A stretch of DNA of 64,000 bases from Eucommia ulmoides (lineage: Eukaryota > Streptophyta > Magnoliopsida > Garryales > Eucommiaceae). The notes beneath the pieces were generated by a model. It saw only the letters and a program-made list of their open reading frames with translations, was not told the origin of the DNA and ran no database searches. Each line of letters begins with the position of its first letter. Positions within the stretch are counted from its first letter, which is position 1. Positions 47,591-61,328 of this stretch are shown piece by piece. Location: the NCBI GenBank assembly GCA_016647705.1, contig CM028333.1, positions 16,241,743 through 16,305,742 of the forward strand. The letters are read 5' to 3'. The translations under genes were made by a program, and so were the position numbers.

Positions 47591-49577
47591 TGGAATACCC
47601 AAGAGAGGGGGTGAATTGAGTATTTAAAAAATTTATCAGAATAAAACTTTAATAAATCAAATAATTATTTTTAATCCTAAATTAATTATTATCTTTATAA
47701 CACAACGGAATAAATTAATCAACTAGGTGCACACCAAACAGCAAAAATAAACAAAGTAAATATTGCAGCACACCAAGATATATCCTTATTCACCAAGTTA
47801 CTCTTGGCTAGTCCAGTCCTCCGAGTCCCACGGAGATTTGCACCCACTAATTCTCAAGATCTATTTAAAGGTAGGAACTAAACTCACACACCGATTCTTT
47901 TACAGGCTCAGAATCAACCTTTACAATATCATTTTCCTAGGTTAAGGAAGAACATCTACTTTTTACAAGCTAAAGAATAACCTAATTCTTTTTAACACTA
48001 AGGCTAAAGAATCAAAACTTCACCAATCACTCCAAATATACTTTTACCCGGTAAGGATTGAACCGTTACAAATTTAACTCAAAACGCAATTCTATTAAGG
48101 AAGAATCACTACCTCAATCTCTTTACAAGAAGAGACTGAAACCCAGCTACCTTTTGATTAAATACCCCCAACAATATTTAATCCGTCAAACTACTTACCA
48201 ATACAAATTGATAAGCAGGATATCTCACTCGGAGCTTCTACTACCCTAGATAAATAATAACTCAATTAATATCTCAAGTCTAGTGATAGAAAAATGTGAG
48301 ATTGACATATAATTTTAAACAAGATATGGGTAGCAAATGATTGAGCACGTAATTTGATTCAAGAATTTGTTTGTAAAAATTTTCTTCAATAAAAATCAGA
48401 AACAATTTCTAAGATCAATTTCTAAAAGATAAACAAGTTATGCAATTATAGAATACAATTGGAAAGATCTCACCCAGAATCCACAGAAAGAATAATTAGA
48501 ACGATGTAACTTATAATCCGGTAGTAGCAAAGATTAGTCACAATTGATCTTCAAGATCGTCTCTTAGAATAGTTCACAAACTCTCCGAAAGATAACTCTT
48601 AGAAAAACTCACTTTTATAATATGATTTCTCTTGTTGTTAATGATATAAGAAATTCGCAGGTTTATTTAAAGGAGAATGAAATCAGCCTTCTAACGTCTA
48701 GTTCCAATGTGTCATGACATTTAATAGCTCTTATAGACCCCTTATGTCATAATAACTCATTTTGGTTCAATTCACTTAATAAATAATTTTTAAATCTTTC
48801 AATTAAGTCCTCAAAATATTTCTCAATCCCAATTACTTAGAATAGAAACAATTTCTAAGTATCAAATTGAGAAATATTAAAACTTAATGAACCAAATCAA
48901 TAGAATTTAAATAATAGATGAAGCATATCTTAAATATAATCAAATCCGTGAAATCTCTCACAAATCCCAACAAAAAATGGCTACTTTTAGATATAATTTA
49001 GGAATGCACAAGACCCTGAAACAGTGCCATAGGTTGACTTGTTTGTCGACTTATCAATCCAGAGAGTTTCATAGGTTGACCTGTCAGTCAACTTACCAAT
49101 TTAGAGACTTTCACCTTTGGACATAGGTCGACCTACCTGTCGACTGACTATGTTGGAATTTTTTCGAAACTCGTTTTTAACTCATTCTTATTTACGTTTT
49201 CGCCCCTTTAACCATTTTATTTTCTAAATAAGCTCTACTAAATTCTTAAATTCCATTTTAGTCATTTATAAATATTTCTTTTCAATAACACATAGGAATA
49301 AATAATTTCATCTTATCAAAACACACATAAACAATAAAAACTTTTTGTGCCGTGTGTGTTCCTAATTGGGATATTAAGAGTTGAAATTCACTTGAGTTGT
49401 TTTTCCTAATTTCTTCAAACTCTTAATTTTTCATCATCTTTTTCATAATCATTTAACATCCATTTGTCATCGCATCTTCTTCATCACTGGAACTTAAACA
49501 ACTGAAACACTCAATTAAACTATTAGTTCTACCAAAACATCAACACTTAATTGTTCATCAAAATCTTAGGATCAACA
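47591..49577 (-). repeat. 3' LTR of the SIRE-like Copia
   Basis: Direct copy of 61329-63283. Contains a run of AGGT(C/T)GACCT-type palindromic words at 49025-49150. The two LTRs differ visibly throughout, suggesting an insertion several million years old (inference). Confidence 0.9.
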
Positions 49578-50340
49578 ATCTCCCCCTTTTTTATGATGAC
49601 AATTAACTTTGATGTTTTTGTTAAAACAAAAATATAACCACACTCCTCCTGAATTCGAGGACCTTTTTTTTTTTAAAAAAAAAAAAAAAAACTCATTTAA
49701 GTATCATAATGAAGATTATAAAATGATCAATAAAGCAGAATTTTAAAAATACTCCCCCTTAATAAAACATCACTAATTTCTCCCCATTTATCATCTTAAA
49801 AAACAAATTTTAGGGAGGGGGAAACACAAAAACATCACTAATCTAGGCAAATGTTATGAGCTTTAATTTTTCACTAGAGATTTAGTGAGTATATCAACAA
49901 GCTAATAAAAACTATCAAAATCTTCAATATCGTCCTTTTTTTTTTTTTTTTTTTAATTTAAACGTAACATAATATTGCCCTTCTTATGAACACTTCTCCC
50001 CATATATAATTTTAAACACACAAATTTATGTTTAGGAGAATAGACTTGAAGCAATCAAACTATTTCAACAAAATAGCATGTAATCATATTCAGTTAAATC
50101 CGCATGCCTCACTAATGATACCAAATAATATCTTCCCTTTATAAAAATAAAACATATGTTCTTTAACACACTAAAATAGGAAGTATTTCTCAAACATTTT
50201 ATCATTCTCATCAATATGTATGATTACTAATTAATTCCAAGCACTTTTAGTCCTATCAATCAATGAAGTTATCCCAAGTAACATACTTCGCATAAAAACA
50301 TGAATCTTCATAATAACATGCATAATAAAATTTTAAAATC
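49578..50340 (-). pseudogene. SIRE-like Copia, 3' interior
   Basis: Minus strand: a polypurine tract beside the LTR and, around 49885-49925, the RNase H terminal word LVDILTKSLV. The rest is AT-rich sequence with no recognised domain. Confidence 0.6.
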
Positions 50341-50893
50341 TGTCACACCCCACCCCGGGCACTCGTCACCCGAGGCTGGGCATGACGTCAACATGATGTT
50401 ACCGGACCAACCCACGAATATCTAAACAAACACATATACAAACACACTCGCTTACTTTTAATTTTTGCTTATAAAATATATATATACCTGAACCTTCCAC
50501 GATTCACGTTCGACCGACTCACCTCCAACATGACATTACCTTTGGACTCTCTCTAATACCAGTAGTGGACCACACCTAGCCGTGGTACCTGTACCCCAAA
50601 ATTTTTATCGGTGTTACTGTCTTCATAATAAAAAAAAGAGCATTTCATGGATCAAGTATAAATAATAAACACCATACTTCGAAATATAAAATAATATAAT
50701 CACATACCCGATTCCACTGCCACCAATGAAAAGAAATAATATAACGATAATATCACATATTGCACACCACATTTGAAACTAATTCTCCTCTGTCCACAAT
50801 GTAAAGAAATAATGTATTTAAAACATCCAATATAAATATAATAAAATCACACACCGTACGAAAATTCAGTTTCCCTATCCTCAATGGAATAAA

Positions 50894-50928
<35 letters not shown>

Positions 50929-52989
50929 AAAATATCTAATCCAACATTATAAATTAATCAACCCGATTATTTTAGATCAATTAATCAAGATATTTTAAAA
51001 CAACCATTTCAAAATATTTTAATTCGACCCATTCAAGTATTTTAGACCCACCAGTCCAACATCTCGTCACATAATAAATTATCCCACCAGTCAACCAAAA
51101 TAATAAATAACATATATATATATATATACGCCAATCTATTTTAAAGTAATATATATTTTTTATCTATCCAATCGGTTCATCGTATACAACAAAACACCAC
51201 ACTACCCTTCAACTAACCAGATGATCGTTTTAACCTCAAGATCGGGAGTTACAATGGTACTGTACTACCTGTAGGATTTACCTTCCTAGTGGGTCACAAC
51301 AACGCTCTGTTGAACTTTGCCTAGCAGATAATCAACACTCTGCAGGACTATGCCTAGCAGATAAACAACGCTCTGTAGGACTATGTCTAGCAGATAATCA
51401 ACGCTCTGTAGGATTTTACCTAACATATAATCCATATCTCTTTTGGGAAGAAAAATATGATGGTATAGTCGGACCAACCATCAATTTCCACCTAAAAAAC
51501 AAACGACTCGGTCCACAATCATTTTTCACCTTTTTAGAAACCAACTAGATTCAATAAATCATTTTCCACCCTTTTAAAACCAACGTAATCCACAAAATTT
51601 TTTTTCCACAAACACTCAAAACCGCTTGATCCATATAAGTTGCAAATTTGTCCATTTTTAAATAAATACAATTTTCTATAATATATACAAAAATATAATT
51701 TGTAATTTACGTAGAAGACAGTACACTCACCTCGATATCCATTCTGCAAAATTGTTACTGACCACACTCTATCGGGACGTCGGTGCCTGCGAACCTAATA
51801 GTGATAGGACCTAAATTAATAATCTATTTAAAATAACCTAATCATGCAATGCAGGCCCTAAGTTTTTCAATTTTTTCGTCCCCACATTTTACTATGAAAA
51901 ATTATCATTCGGTTAGTCTCGCTTCATTAAAATTTACTATATAAAATTTAGTAATACAAACGGTCCCAAATTTATTATTCCGATTACGAAATTTTGATGC
52001 TCGTAGTCAAATTTAACAAATTATAAAATTTTAACGAGAAACGTTACCTGTTTTGAAATAGTTGTCGAATTCTTTTTTTTTTTCCTTAAAAATTTTTAGT
52101 TTCTGCTCTTATACTCACTGCCTAGGCGAAGAATCTACCGCCGAGGCGAATGTACTCCTTCTTTCTTTATTCCGCTTACTGACTCGCCACCGCCTAGGCG
52201 AATACACCCCATTTTCCTTTTATTTTGCGTTCTGATGCTTTACCGCCTTGTGAATAACTGTCTTCCTCGTTCTGCTTCTGCTTCTGTTTACGATCAGACC
52301 AGTTGTCACTCTCTCTCTTTCTTCTCTACTTATGATTTCGACCACGGACAACCTCACAATACACACCACCGATCAACAATCACCACCCGCGCCGGCTATC
52401 AAGCTCGCCCTCATACACGATGACACCCACACCCTATTGCGACACACACACACTTCGCCGCCGACACACACATACCCCACATGCACGACAGAACTCGAAG
52501 GCTGCTCACACACCCATTCCCCGTCGACGACGATCAACACACATACACATACACAACAATCACACATACCCACACGCCGATCACATCCCCCCCCACACAC
52601 AGCAGCAATGGTGGCACTGAACAGAGCACACCTACGCCGTCACCGCCTGAATCAGAGCAGCAAACATACACACCCACACGCCTGAACATGACAGCGCTGA
52701 TCACACCCTCTTACACCCACAACTTACCAGAGGAACATACCATTCCGGTGACAACAATGGTGACGATCACACTGCCCCTTCACGCCGGTCGACCCACAAC
52801 ACTCCGATCCCCTCTCTCTTTCTAGATTTTTCTAAATTTGTTTAAGATTTTCAAGTTTTTAAGATCATGGGCTCTGCACGGATGAATTTACACGCATGAA
52901 ATTAATGGATTGGTTTTTGATTTCTTCACGCCACGTTGCCCCGCTCCCATTCTCTCATGTCTCCGGCTGATTTCATGGCACACGCACGC

Positions 52990-53020
<31 letters not shown>

Positions 53021-53304
53021 TTTATTTTTATTACTCGTTTCTCCTCCTAATTTCTTTAACTCTTCATTTTAATCCATTTCAACATTTATGATTTTCTTTA
53101 AATTGTAATTTCACCCCTAAAATTTTAAATTTTTGATTTAATTGACAATTTGCATCCCAAGTTAAGAATAATTGTTTTTAAATTTATAATTTAACCCATA
53201 AACTTTTAATTTGGATATTAATTAATACAATTATTCCCCCAAATTTTTCTAAATTCTCTAAAATGCAATTAAAATGACGTACGTGCTAAAATTGGGGTCT
53301 TACG
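50341..53304 (-). repeat. 3' LTR of the second Tekay Gypsy
   Basis: Holds a tandem array at 51297-51425, the gacgtcggtgcctgcgaacc block at 51777, CGCCTAGGCG-type words at 52118-52205 and a CA-rich part at 52420-52680. Same layout as 56990-59841. Confidence 0.9.
51297..51425. repeat. Tandem array, about 32-bp unit
   Basis: About four copies of aacgctctg(c/t)aggactatg followed by cctagcagataatc. The same array, with more copies, lies in the partner LTR at 57780-57985. Confidence 0.85.
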
Positions 53305-53368
53305 ACCCGTCCCTCCTAAAAAAATTCGTCCTAAAATTTTATTTCCTTAATCGAACAAATGCGGGTAT

Positions 53369-56260
53369 CTATTCCTCATCTCGTCTTCTCGTTCCCACGT
53401 CGCCTCTTCCACTACATAACTGCGCCATAACATTTTGACTAATGGAAATCGTTTTTATCTGCAACACCTGGTTCTTACGGCTTAGGATTTGGACTGACTC
53501 CTTAACGTATGTTAAATCTTCTTCTAATTTGATCGACTGCGAAGGGTCTGGCACATACTTTCAGAGTATTGAACATGAAAAACGTCGTGTAGTAGAGACA
53601 ACTCTGGCGGTAAAGCAAGTCTATATGTTGTCGTGCCAACCAGATCTAAAATTCAATATGGTTTGATGTACCTCGGTCTTAACTTTCTTTCCTTCCCGAA
53701 TCTCATTATGCTTTTCCACGAAGATATACGCAAAAATACAAGATCGCCTACTCCAATTTCCAACTCCCGTCTACGCTTGTCTGCATATCCCTTTTGTCAA
53801 CTCTGAACAATCCCCATATATTTTTTATTTTTTTATTTTTTATTTTTTTTGAATCACCCTTACTTTATCTGCTGTTATCTGGACTGTTTTCGACATCAAT
53901 TTTTTTTCCCACTTTGGTTTAATATACTGGAGTCCTACATCTTCTGCCATATAATGCTTCGTGCGGGGCCATTTCGATTGCCGAATGGTAGCTGTTAGGC
54001 AAATTCCATCAGCGTTAAATGATCATCCCAGCAACCAGGAAATTTCAGAACACAACCCCCTAACATATCCTCCAACGTCTGAATCGTACGCTCTGATTGT
54101 TCGTCCGTCTGAGGATGGAAAATGGTGCTAAATTTCACATTGGTACCCAAAGCATTCTGGAGATTCGGCCAGAATCTCGAAGTAAATCTCGGATCTCTAT
54201 CCGACACTATAGAAACCGGTGCGCCATGCAACCTAATAATCTCAACAATATACAGTTGGACATATTTATTAAGAGAGTATGTCGTCTTTACGGCTAGAAA
54301 ATGAGCAGACTTGGTAAGTCTATCAATGATCACCCATATGGAATTATGCTCCTTTTAAGTACGGGGTAATCCCGAAACGAAATTCGTCGTGATATGCTCT
54401 CATTTCCACTCTGAAATAGGTAGAGACTATAATAACCCACCTAGACATTGGTGTTCAATCTTGACTTGCTGATAAACGGAACACCTGGCAATAAATTCAG
54501 TAATTTCCCGTTTCATTTCATTCTACTAATAGAGTTCTCGTAGATCCCAATACATTTTGGTACTGCTTGGGTGCATTGCGTATGCTGAGCTATGAGCTTC
54601 TTCTAAGATATCATTCTTCAGATTAACGCCAACATGCACACACAGTCGGTTTCCAACCATCAAAACTTCATCAATAACCCTGACATGAAAGTCAGCTCTG
54701 CAACTATTTTTCACTTCATCCCGAATTCTCTCCAATTGAACGTCTGACTTCTGTGCTTCAATAATATGGTCAATCAATGTCGGCCTCAAAGTCAAGGTTG
54801 CAAGCAGCACTGCCATCTGACGAACCACCAACTGAACTCGCAAAGATTCAATTCGGCATACAAATTGGTATGAACAACTTGAATGTGTGCAACCAAACTC
54901 GCCGATTTCCGACTCAATGCATCCACTACAACATTGGCTCCTCCAGGATAGTAGTGGATAACATAATCATAGTCTTTGATCAATTCTATCCAACGTCTCT
55001 ACCTCAGATTTAGTTCCTTCTAGGTAAACAAGTATTTTAAATTATGATGGTTGGTATATATCTCACAAGTCTCGCCATCACAGGTATTGTCTCCAAATCT
55101 TCAAGGCAACCACAATCGCCGCCAATTCTAATTCATGCATTGGGAATGACGCTCATATTTTTCAGTCTTCTCAAATTTAGATTTCTTGTAGGTCAATCGG
55201 GTTAATGGGACAGCTATAACAGAGAATCCCTGCACAAATCGATGATAGTAACCCACCAACCCTAAAAAGTTTTGAACTTCAGTCACACTTTTCGGCCTTT
55301 CCCATTGAACCACAACTTCGACTTCCTTTGGATTCACTTAAATACTATTTCCCAATATCGCATGTCCCAAAATTATAACTCGATCTAACCAAAACTCACA
55401 TTTATTAAATTTGACATACAATCGTTTCTCTCGCAATGTCTGCAACACAATCTGGAGATGCTTTGCATGCTCTTCTCTACTCTCGACTGGAATGCCATTT
55501 TTGCCACATCACTGTCTTTGACCTCCAACTGGTGATACCCAAATCGAAAATCTATTTTGGAAAAACACTCTGGTCTTTTGCAGTTGGTCAAACCAATCAT
55601 CAATCCTAGACGAGGAGTATTTATTACAACCCGTCACCTTATTCAATTTTCGGTCACCATTACTCATTCTTACCATGCCTTCATTTTTCTTTATGAATAA
55701 CACCGGATCTTCATGGAGAGAAACACCAAGTCTAATATAATCGCGGGTTAACAGATCTTTCAATTTTTTCAACTCAATAGGCGCCATATGATAGGGTGAA
55801 ATTGATATAAGAGCAATTCCTGGAAGTAACTCGATATAGTGTTCACTAGCAACCCTGACAATTCTTCTGGGAATACATTGGAAAAATCCCTAACCACTGG
55901 AATATCTACCACCTAAACTTCGTTCTGACTGGTGCCAATCACATGCGCGAGGTATCCCTGACATCCATTCTTTAACAACTTCCTAGCCTCCTGGACCAAA
56001 ATCAAATTGATTGGAGTATTGATTACATTTCCAAAAATGCAAGCTCTGACTAGCCTAAAATTTAAAAAGTAATTTTCTTTTTACAACAATCTATCGTGGT
56101 GTGATAACCGAATAACAAATCCATACCCAGTATTACATCAAAATCGTGAATACTCAAGGGTAGTAGATCCACCGACAACTTCCTATCACCCATACGAAAC
56201 GGACCAAATTTACACGCACTAACTATCAACACGGACTCACAGTTCTCGGTTATCTCCTAC
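53369..56260 (-). pseudogene. Second Tekay Gypsy, pol remains
   Basis: Right to left: a protease-like stretch (about 56230-55850), a reverse transcriptase region (about 55800-55380), RNase H (about 55340-54900) with a HYYPGGANVVVDALS word, integrase (about 54850-53600) with MIIDRLTKSAHF and VSDRDPRF words, and the chromodomain-side tail (53554-53369) with KLEEDLTYV. It closely resembles the first Tekay element. Gag is not recognisable between 56260 and 56970. Fossil with many breaks. Confidence 0.85.
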
Positions 56261-57542
56261 ACATTATTCTCTATTAATTTAGCTGTGTTTTCCCATTCCT
56301 CATTGCTTGTCAACCTAAAATGTATTTCCAATTAAATCTTTTCTAGATTAGTCTACACCTTGTCTTTTCCATTTTTACCAAATCAGGAGCAAATCGGAAC
56401 TAAGCATTGATTTTTTTTTACTTTACTACAGAACAACCATCTTCCCCTATTCCAATAATGTGAACTCCCCCTTCAATAGAGTTACAAGGTTTCCTTAGTA
56501 TTGCTTAGAAGAGAGTTTTATACACACCTTGGATGTCGTTGAATAATCCAACTTAAGTGTACTCTGTCACACTATCTATTGTTTTAACAATTACAATATT
56601 AGGTGCTATCGATAGTGAATCCCAACGTCAAGTAATACGAATATGATCGTTTATCAATTTTAATCTAATATTCCCAACCACTAGCACTCCCACAATCGTG
56701 ATCCACCCGTTACCACTACCAATACCACCACCCGAATCACCAACTGACAGTATCACAACTTTGTCGCACCCATTAATTGCCAACAAAACAAATAACAGTG
56801 CAAAATACCAATGTACTATCTAATGCAATGCAATACTATCACTCACGTGCCGAACTCACCTATCAACACCCTATCTCATGGTCCACTACTGGCTCGACAC
56901 CACCTATCGACACCCTATCTCATGGTCTACGACTGGCTCGACAACCGACATGTCTACAGAATCTATAACCTAAGCTCTGATACCACAAATGCCACACTCC
57001 ACCCCGAGCACTCGTCACTCGAGGGCGGACGTGACGTCAACCTGATGTTATCGGACCAACCCACGAACATCCAAACAAACACGTATACAAACACACTCGC
57101 CTACTTATATTTTTTCCTTATAAAATATATATATACCTGAACCTTCCACGGTTCACGTCCGACCAACTTACCTCCAACACGACACTATCTCCGGACTCTC
57201 CCTAGTGCCAGTAGTGGACCACACCTAGTCGCGGTACCTGCACCCCAAAACTTTTATCGGTGTACTGTCTTCATAAAAAAAAAAAAAAACAATTCATGGA
57301 TAAAGTATAAATAATAAACACCATACTTCGAAATATAAAATAATATAGTCACATACCCGGTTCCACTTCCACCAATAAAAAGAAATAATATAACGATAAT
57401 ACTACATATCGCACACCACATTCGAAATAAATTCCCCGCTATCCACAATGTAAAGAAATAATTTATTCAAAACACCCAATATAAATAAAATAAAATCATA
57501 CACCGTACGAAAATTCAGTTTCTCTATCCCTAATGGAATAAA

Positions 57543-57546
<4 letters not shown>

Positions 57547-57606
<60 letters not shown>
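57547..57606. repeat. (TA)n microsatellite, about 60 bp
   Basis: Uninterrupted TA repeats. The same position in the partner LTR (50900-50926) has a much shorter run, so the tract expanded or contracted after insertion. Confidence 0.92.
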
Positions 57607-57609
<3 letters not shown>

Positions 57610-57779
57610 GCCAATCAATTTTAAAGTAATATATATTTTTTATCTATTCAACCGGTACATCGTATACGATAAAACACCACACTACCCTCTGACTAGCCAT
57701 ATAATCATTTTAACATCACGATCGGGAGTTGCAACGCTACCGTACCACCCGTATGATTTGCCTTCCTAATGGGTCACAA

Positions 57780-57985
57780 CAACGCTCTGCCAGACTTTGC
57801 CTAGTAGATAATCAACGCTCTGCAGGACTATGCCTAGTAGATAAATAATGCTCTGTAGGACTATGCCTAGCAGATAAATAACGCTCTGCAAGACTATGCC
57901 TAACAGATAATCAACGAATGCTCTGCAGGACTATGCCTTAGCAGATAATCAACACTCTGCAAGATTTTGCCTAGCAGATAATCCA
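57780..57985. repeat. Tandem array, about 32-bp unit, partner LTR
   Basis: Six or so copies of the aacgctctgcaggactatgc unit, versus about four in the other LTR. Confidence 0.85.
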
Positions 57986-59841
57986 CATCCCTTTCGGGAA
58001 GGAAAATACTATAACATAGTCGAACCAACCATCAATTTCCACTTAAAAAATAAACGACTTGGTCCACAATCATTTTCCACCCTTTTAGAAACCAACTAGA
58101 TTCAACAAATCATTTTCCCCCATTTTAAAACCAACGTAATCCACAAAATATTTTTTTCACAAACACCCAAAACCGTTTGATCCATATAAGTTGCAAATTC
58201 GTCCATTTTTAAATAAACACAATTTTCTATAATATATATAAAAATACAATTTGTAATTTACGTAGAAGACAGTACACTCACCTCGATATTCGTTCTGCAA
58301 AATTGTTACTGACCACACTCTATCGGGATGCCAATGCCTGCGAACCTAATAGTGATAGGGCCTAAATTAATAATGTATTTAAAATAACCTAATCATGCAA
58401 TGCAGTCCTTAAGTTTAACAATTTTTTCGTCCCCACATTTTACTATAAAAAATTATCATTCGGCTAGTTTCGCTTCGTTAAAATTTACTGTATAAAATTT
58501 AATAATACAAACGGTCCAAAAATTTATTATTTTGGTTACGAAATTTTGATGCTAGTAGTCAAATTTAATAAATCATAAAATTTTAACAAGAAACGTTATC
58601 CGTTCCGAAACGGTTGTCGATTTCTTTTCTTTTCTTTTTTTCCTTAAAAAAATTTAGTTTTTGCTCCTATACTCACTGCCCAGGTGAAGGATCCACCGCC
58701 GAGGCGAACGTACTCCTTCCTTCTTTATTCTGCATACTTACTCACTATCGCCTAGGCCGTCGTCTCACCGCCTAGGTAAATACATTCCATTTTCCTTCTA
58801 TTTTACATTCTGATACTTCACCACCTAGGCGAACGATCGTCTTCCTCGTTCTGCTTCTGCTTGTGATCAGACCAACTGTCACTTTCTCTCTTTCATCTCC
58901 GCTTCTGATTTCGACCACCGACAACCTCACAATACACACCACTGATCAACAACCACCACCCACGCCGGCTATCAAGCTCGCCCCCATGCACGACGACACC
59001 CACACCCTATTACGACACACACATACACCCCACATGCACGACATAACTCGACGGCCGCTCACACATCCATTCCCTGTCGACGACGATCAACACACATACG
59101 CATACACAACAATCACACCTACCCACACGCCGATCACCCACACACACACAGAAAACACACATATAGCAGCAGCGGTGGCATTGAACAAAGCACACCCATG
59201 CCGTCACCGCCTGAATCAAAGCAGCAAACATACATACCCATACGCCTGAACACGACAATGATGATCACACCCTCTCACACCCACAACTTGTCGAAGGAAC
59301 ATACCATTTCGGCGACAGCAATGGGGATGATCACACTGTCCTTTTACGCCGGCCGACCCATACCACTCCAATCCCCTTTCTCTTTCTAGATTTTTCTGAA
59401 TTTGTTTAAGATTTTCCAGTTTTTGAGATCATGGGTTCTGCATGGATGAATTTACACATATGAAATTAATGGATTGGCTTGTGATTTCTTCACGCCACGT
59501 CGCCCCTTTCCCATTCTCTCTTGTCTCCAACTGATCTCATGGCACATGCATGCACATATGCATATATATATATATAACTCCTCCTAATTTTTTGAACTCT
59601 TCATTTTAATCCATTTCAACATTTATGATTTTCTTTAAATTGTAATTTCACCCCTAAAATTTTAAATTTTGGATTTAATTGACAATTTGTATCCCAAGTT
59701 TAGAATAATTATTTTTAAATTTATAATTTGACCCATAAACTTTTAATTTGGATATTGATTAATACAATTCTACCCCGAAATTTTTGTAAATGCTCTAAAA
59801 TGCAATTAAAATGACATACGTGCTAAAATTGGGGTCTTACA

Positions 59842-61328
59842 AAACCCTTCCAAAATATTAATCATTTGAAAACATTTAATATATCAAGATATCATTTCAA
59901 AATGTATAAAATATCAGCTCAATTCGCTTAACTCATTTTCTAAATCACGTAATATGTTTCAAAATTTAACTCATGATCACTACTTGATATAAGCACATAA
60001 AAACATGTTAATACTTTTTAACTAAATATGATTTTCATAATCACCATAGAATGTTTTTAAGACAACAAGTGAACATATCATTGAAAATAGATCTTAGAAA
60101 CCATCACAACTTACCTATTTGGCAAGTTGGGCACCTCCCTCTTTAACAAATTTAATGAATTTAAAATGCGGAGGGTTAAGAGTACATTTTCTATCTTTCG
60201 GGGTGACTTTATTTTTTACCTCATTTGAGCTTATAATTGATTTAGGTGCGCAATTCTTCTTGGCTTGTCGTATCCTATCTTCTTTTGATTTTTGGCATTT
60301 AATTCATTGATGATTCCCTTTGCATGTATCGCTTGTGGTTTTCTGGTGATATCCCATCTTGGCTTTGGTATAGCTTTTCTCATAGCACATATCTCTTGTG
60401 GTTTCTTTACAACTTCACCTCTTGTCTTTGGTGTATCTTTTAGTTTTACACACGTCGCTTGTGGATCTTTGGTGACTTCTTATTTTGGCTTTGATATAAA
60501 CTCTTTAACTGTTCCTTCAGGTCCACTTCCAACATTTTGTAATTCTGCACAAGACATTTCAATAGTTCTCTTTGGTATCCATTTTATTTTAGATCCGTCA
60601 TTGTTAGACATAAACTTAAGGTTCCTGAATGGACATGATACTTTAAAATGCCCAACCCTATTACAATAATAACATCTTAAATCCAAATTATCATAGAAAA
60701 TACGAGATGTAAAACAAGAATAATTTCTAACAATAACCACATACTTATCACTGGCTTGTGATGAAGAATGAGACGATGAAGCATACCCACTTTACCTAGA
60801 AAAATTATTTTCGAAATCTCTCAAAGTAGACTTAAGGTCGAATTTTGATTTTTCAAAATTTTTCTTAAGTAAATCAATTTTAGAAACAAGATTTGACCTT
60901 TGCCTGAAAATTATATCAAAATTATTTTTTAAAACTCTGTTTTGATTTTCAAGAAAATCTACTTTAGAGAGTAAATTATTAATTCCAAAAATAACATCCA
61001 AAAACTCTTTTGTATCACAATAATCATCCAAATGCATTTTAGATTTCGGACACTTTTTCCACAATTTTCAAAAGAATCAATTTTTCTTTTTAAACTCAAA
61101 CCTTCTTTAGCAAAAAGTAGTGTGAAAGAAAGTTATTTTTCCATAATAATATGAATATTTTCGTTATCATCATCTCCATCACTGCCACTAAAATCACAAG
61201 AATAATAAACCACATTATCATATACGCATTTACCACTATCAAAAGAGGATACAAAAAACACATAATCCATGGTGTGTGCACATGACCGATTTAGCTGGGA
61301 TGTTAAACCTGATCGAGCTAAAACCTAG
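59842..61328 (-). pseudogene. SIRE-like Copia, gag-side interior
   Basis: Minus strand: a heptad-rich segment (61064-60792) with NQNRVLKNNFDIIF, typical of the gag coiled coil in this group. Then a CCHC zinc knuckle CYYCNRVGHFKVSC near 60675-60634, a KWIPKRT word (60590), and short degenerate repeats between about 60480 and 60300. Broken fossil. Confidence 0.75.

Larger units (their letters stand above)
50341..59841 (-). mobile_element. Ty3/Gypsy (Tekay/Del chromovirus), second copy
   Basis: 3' LTR 50341-53304 and 5' LTR 56990-59841 (2.96 and 2.85 kb), with + strand text starting TGTCACACCCCACCCCGGGC and ending gtcttaca. The primer site TGGTATCAGAGCTT (minus) adjoins the 5' LTR at 56971-56989, and a purine tract adjoins the 3' LTR. 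Flanks aaatc/aaacc are a near-match target duplication. Coding remains match those of the first Tekay element. By eye the LTRs differ by roughly 6% in a conserved 150-bp stretch and more in CpG-rich parts. Broken in many places. Confidence 0.93.
56990..59841 (-). repeat. 5' LTR of the second Tekay Gypsy
   Basis: Contains a (TA)n run (57547-57606), the tandem array at 57780-57985, palindromic CGCCTAGGCG-type words at 58675-58830 and a CA-rich region at 58990-59240. Confidence 0.9.

Noticed and set aside
52332-52825. His/Thr/Pro-rich open frames
   Set aside because: Same CA-rich LTR tract as above, in the second Tekay element.
60119-60669. Two + strand open frames with hydrophobic runs
   Set aside because: They are the opposite strand of the SIRE-like gag region, which carries the zinc knuckle on the minus strand.
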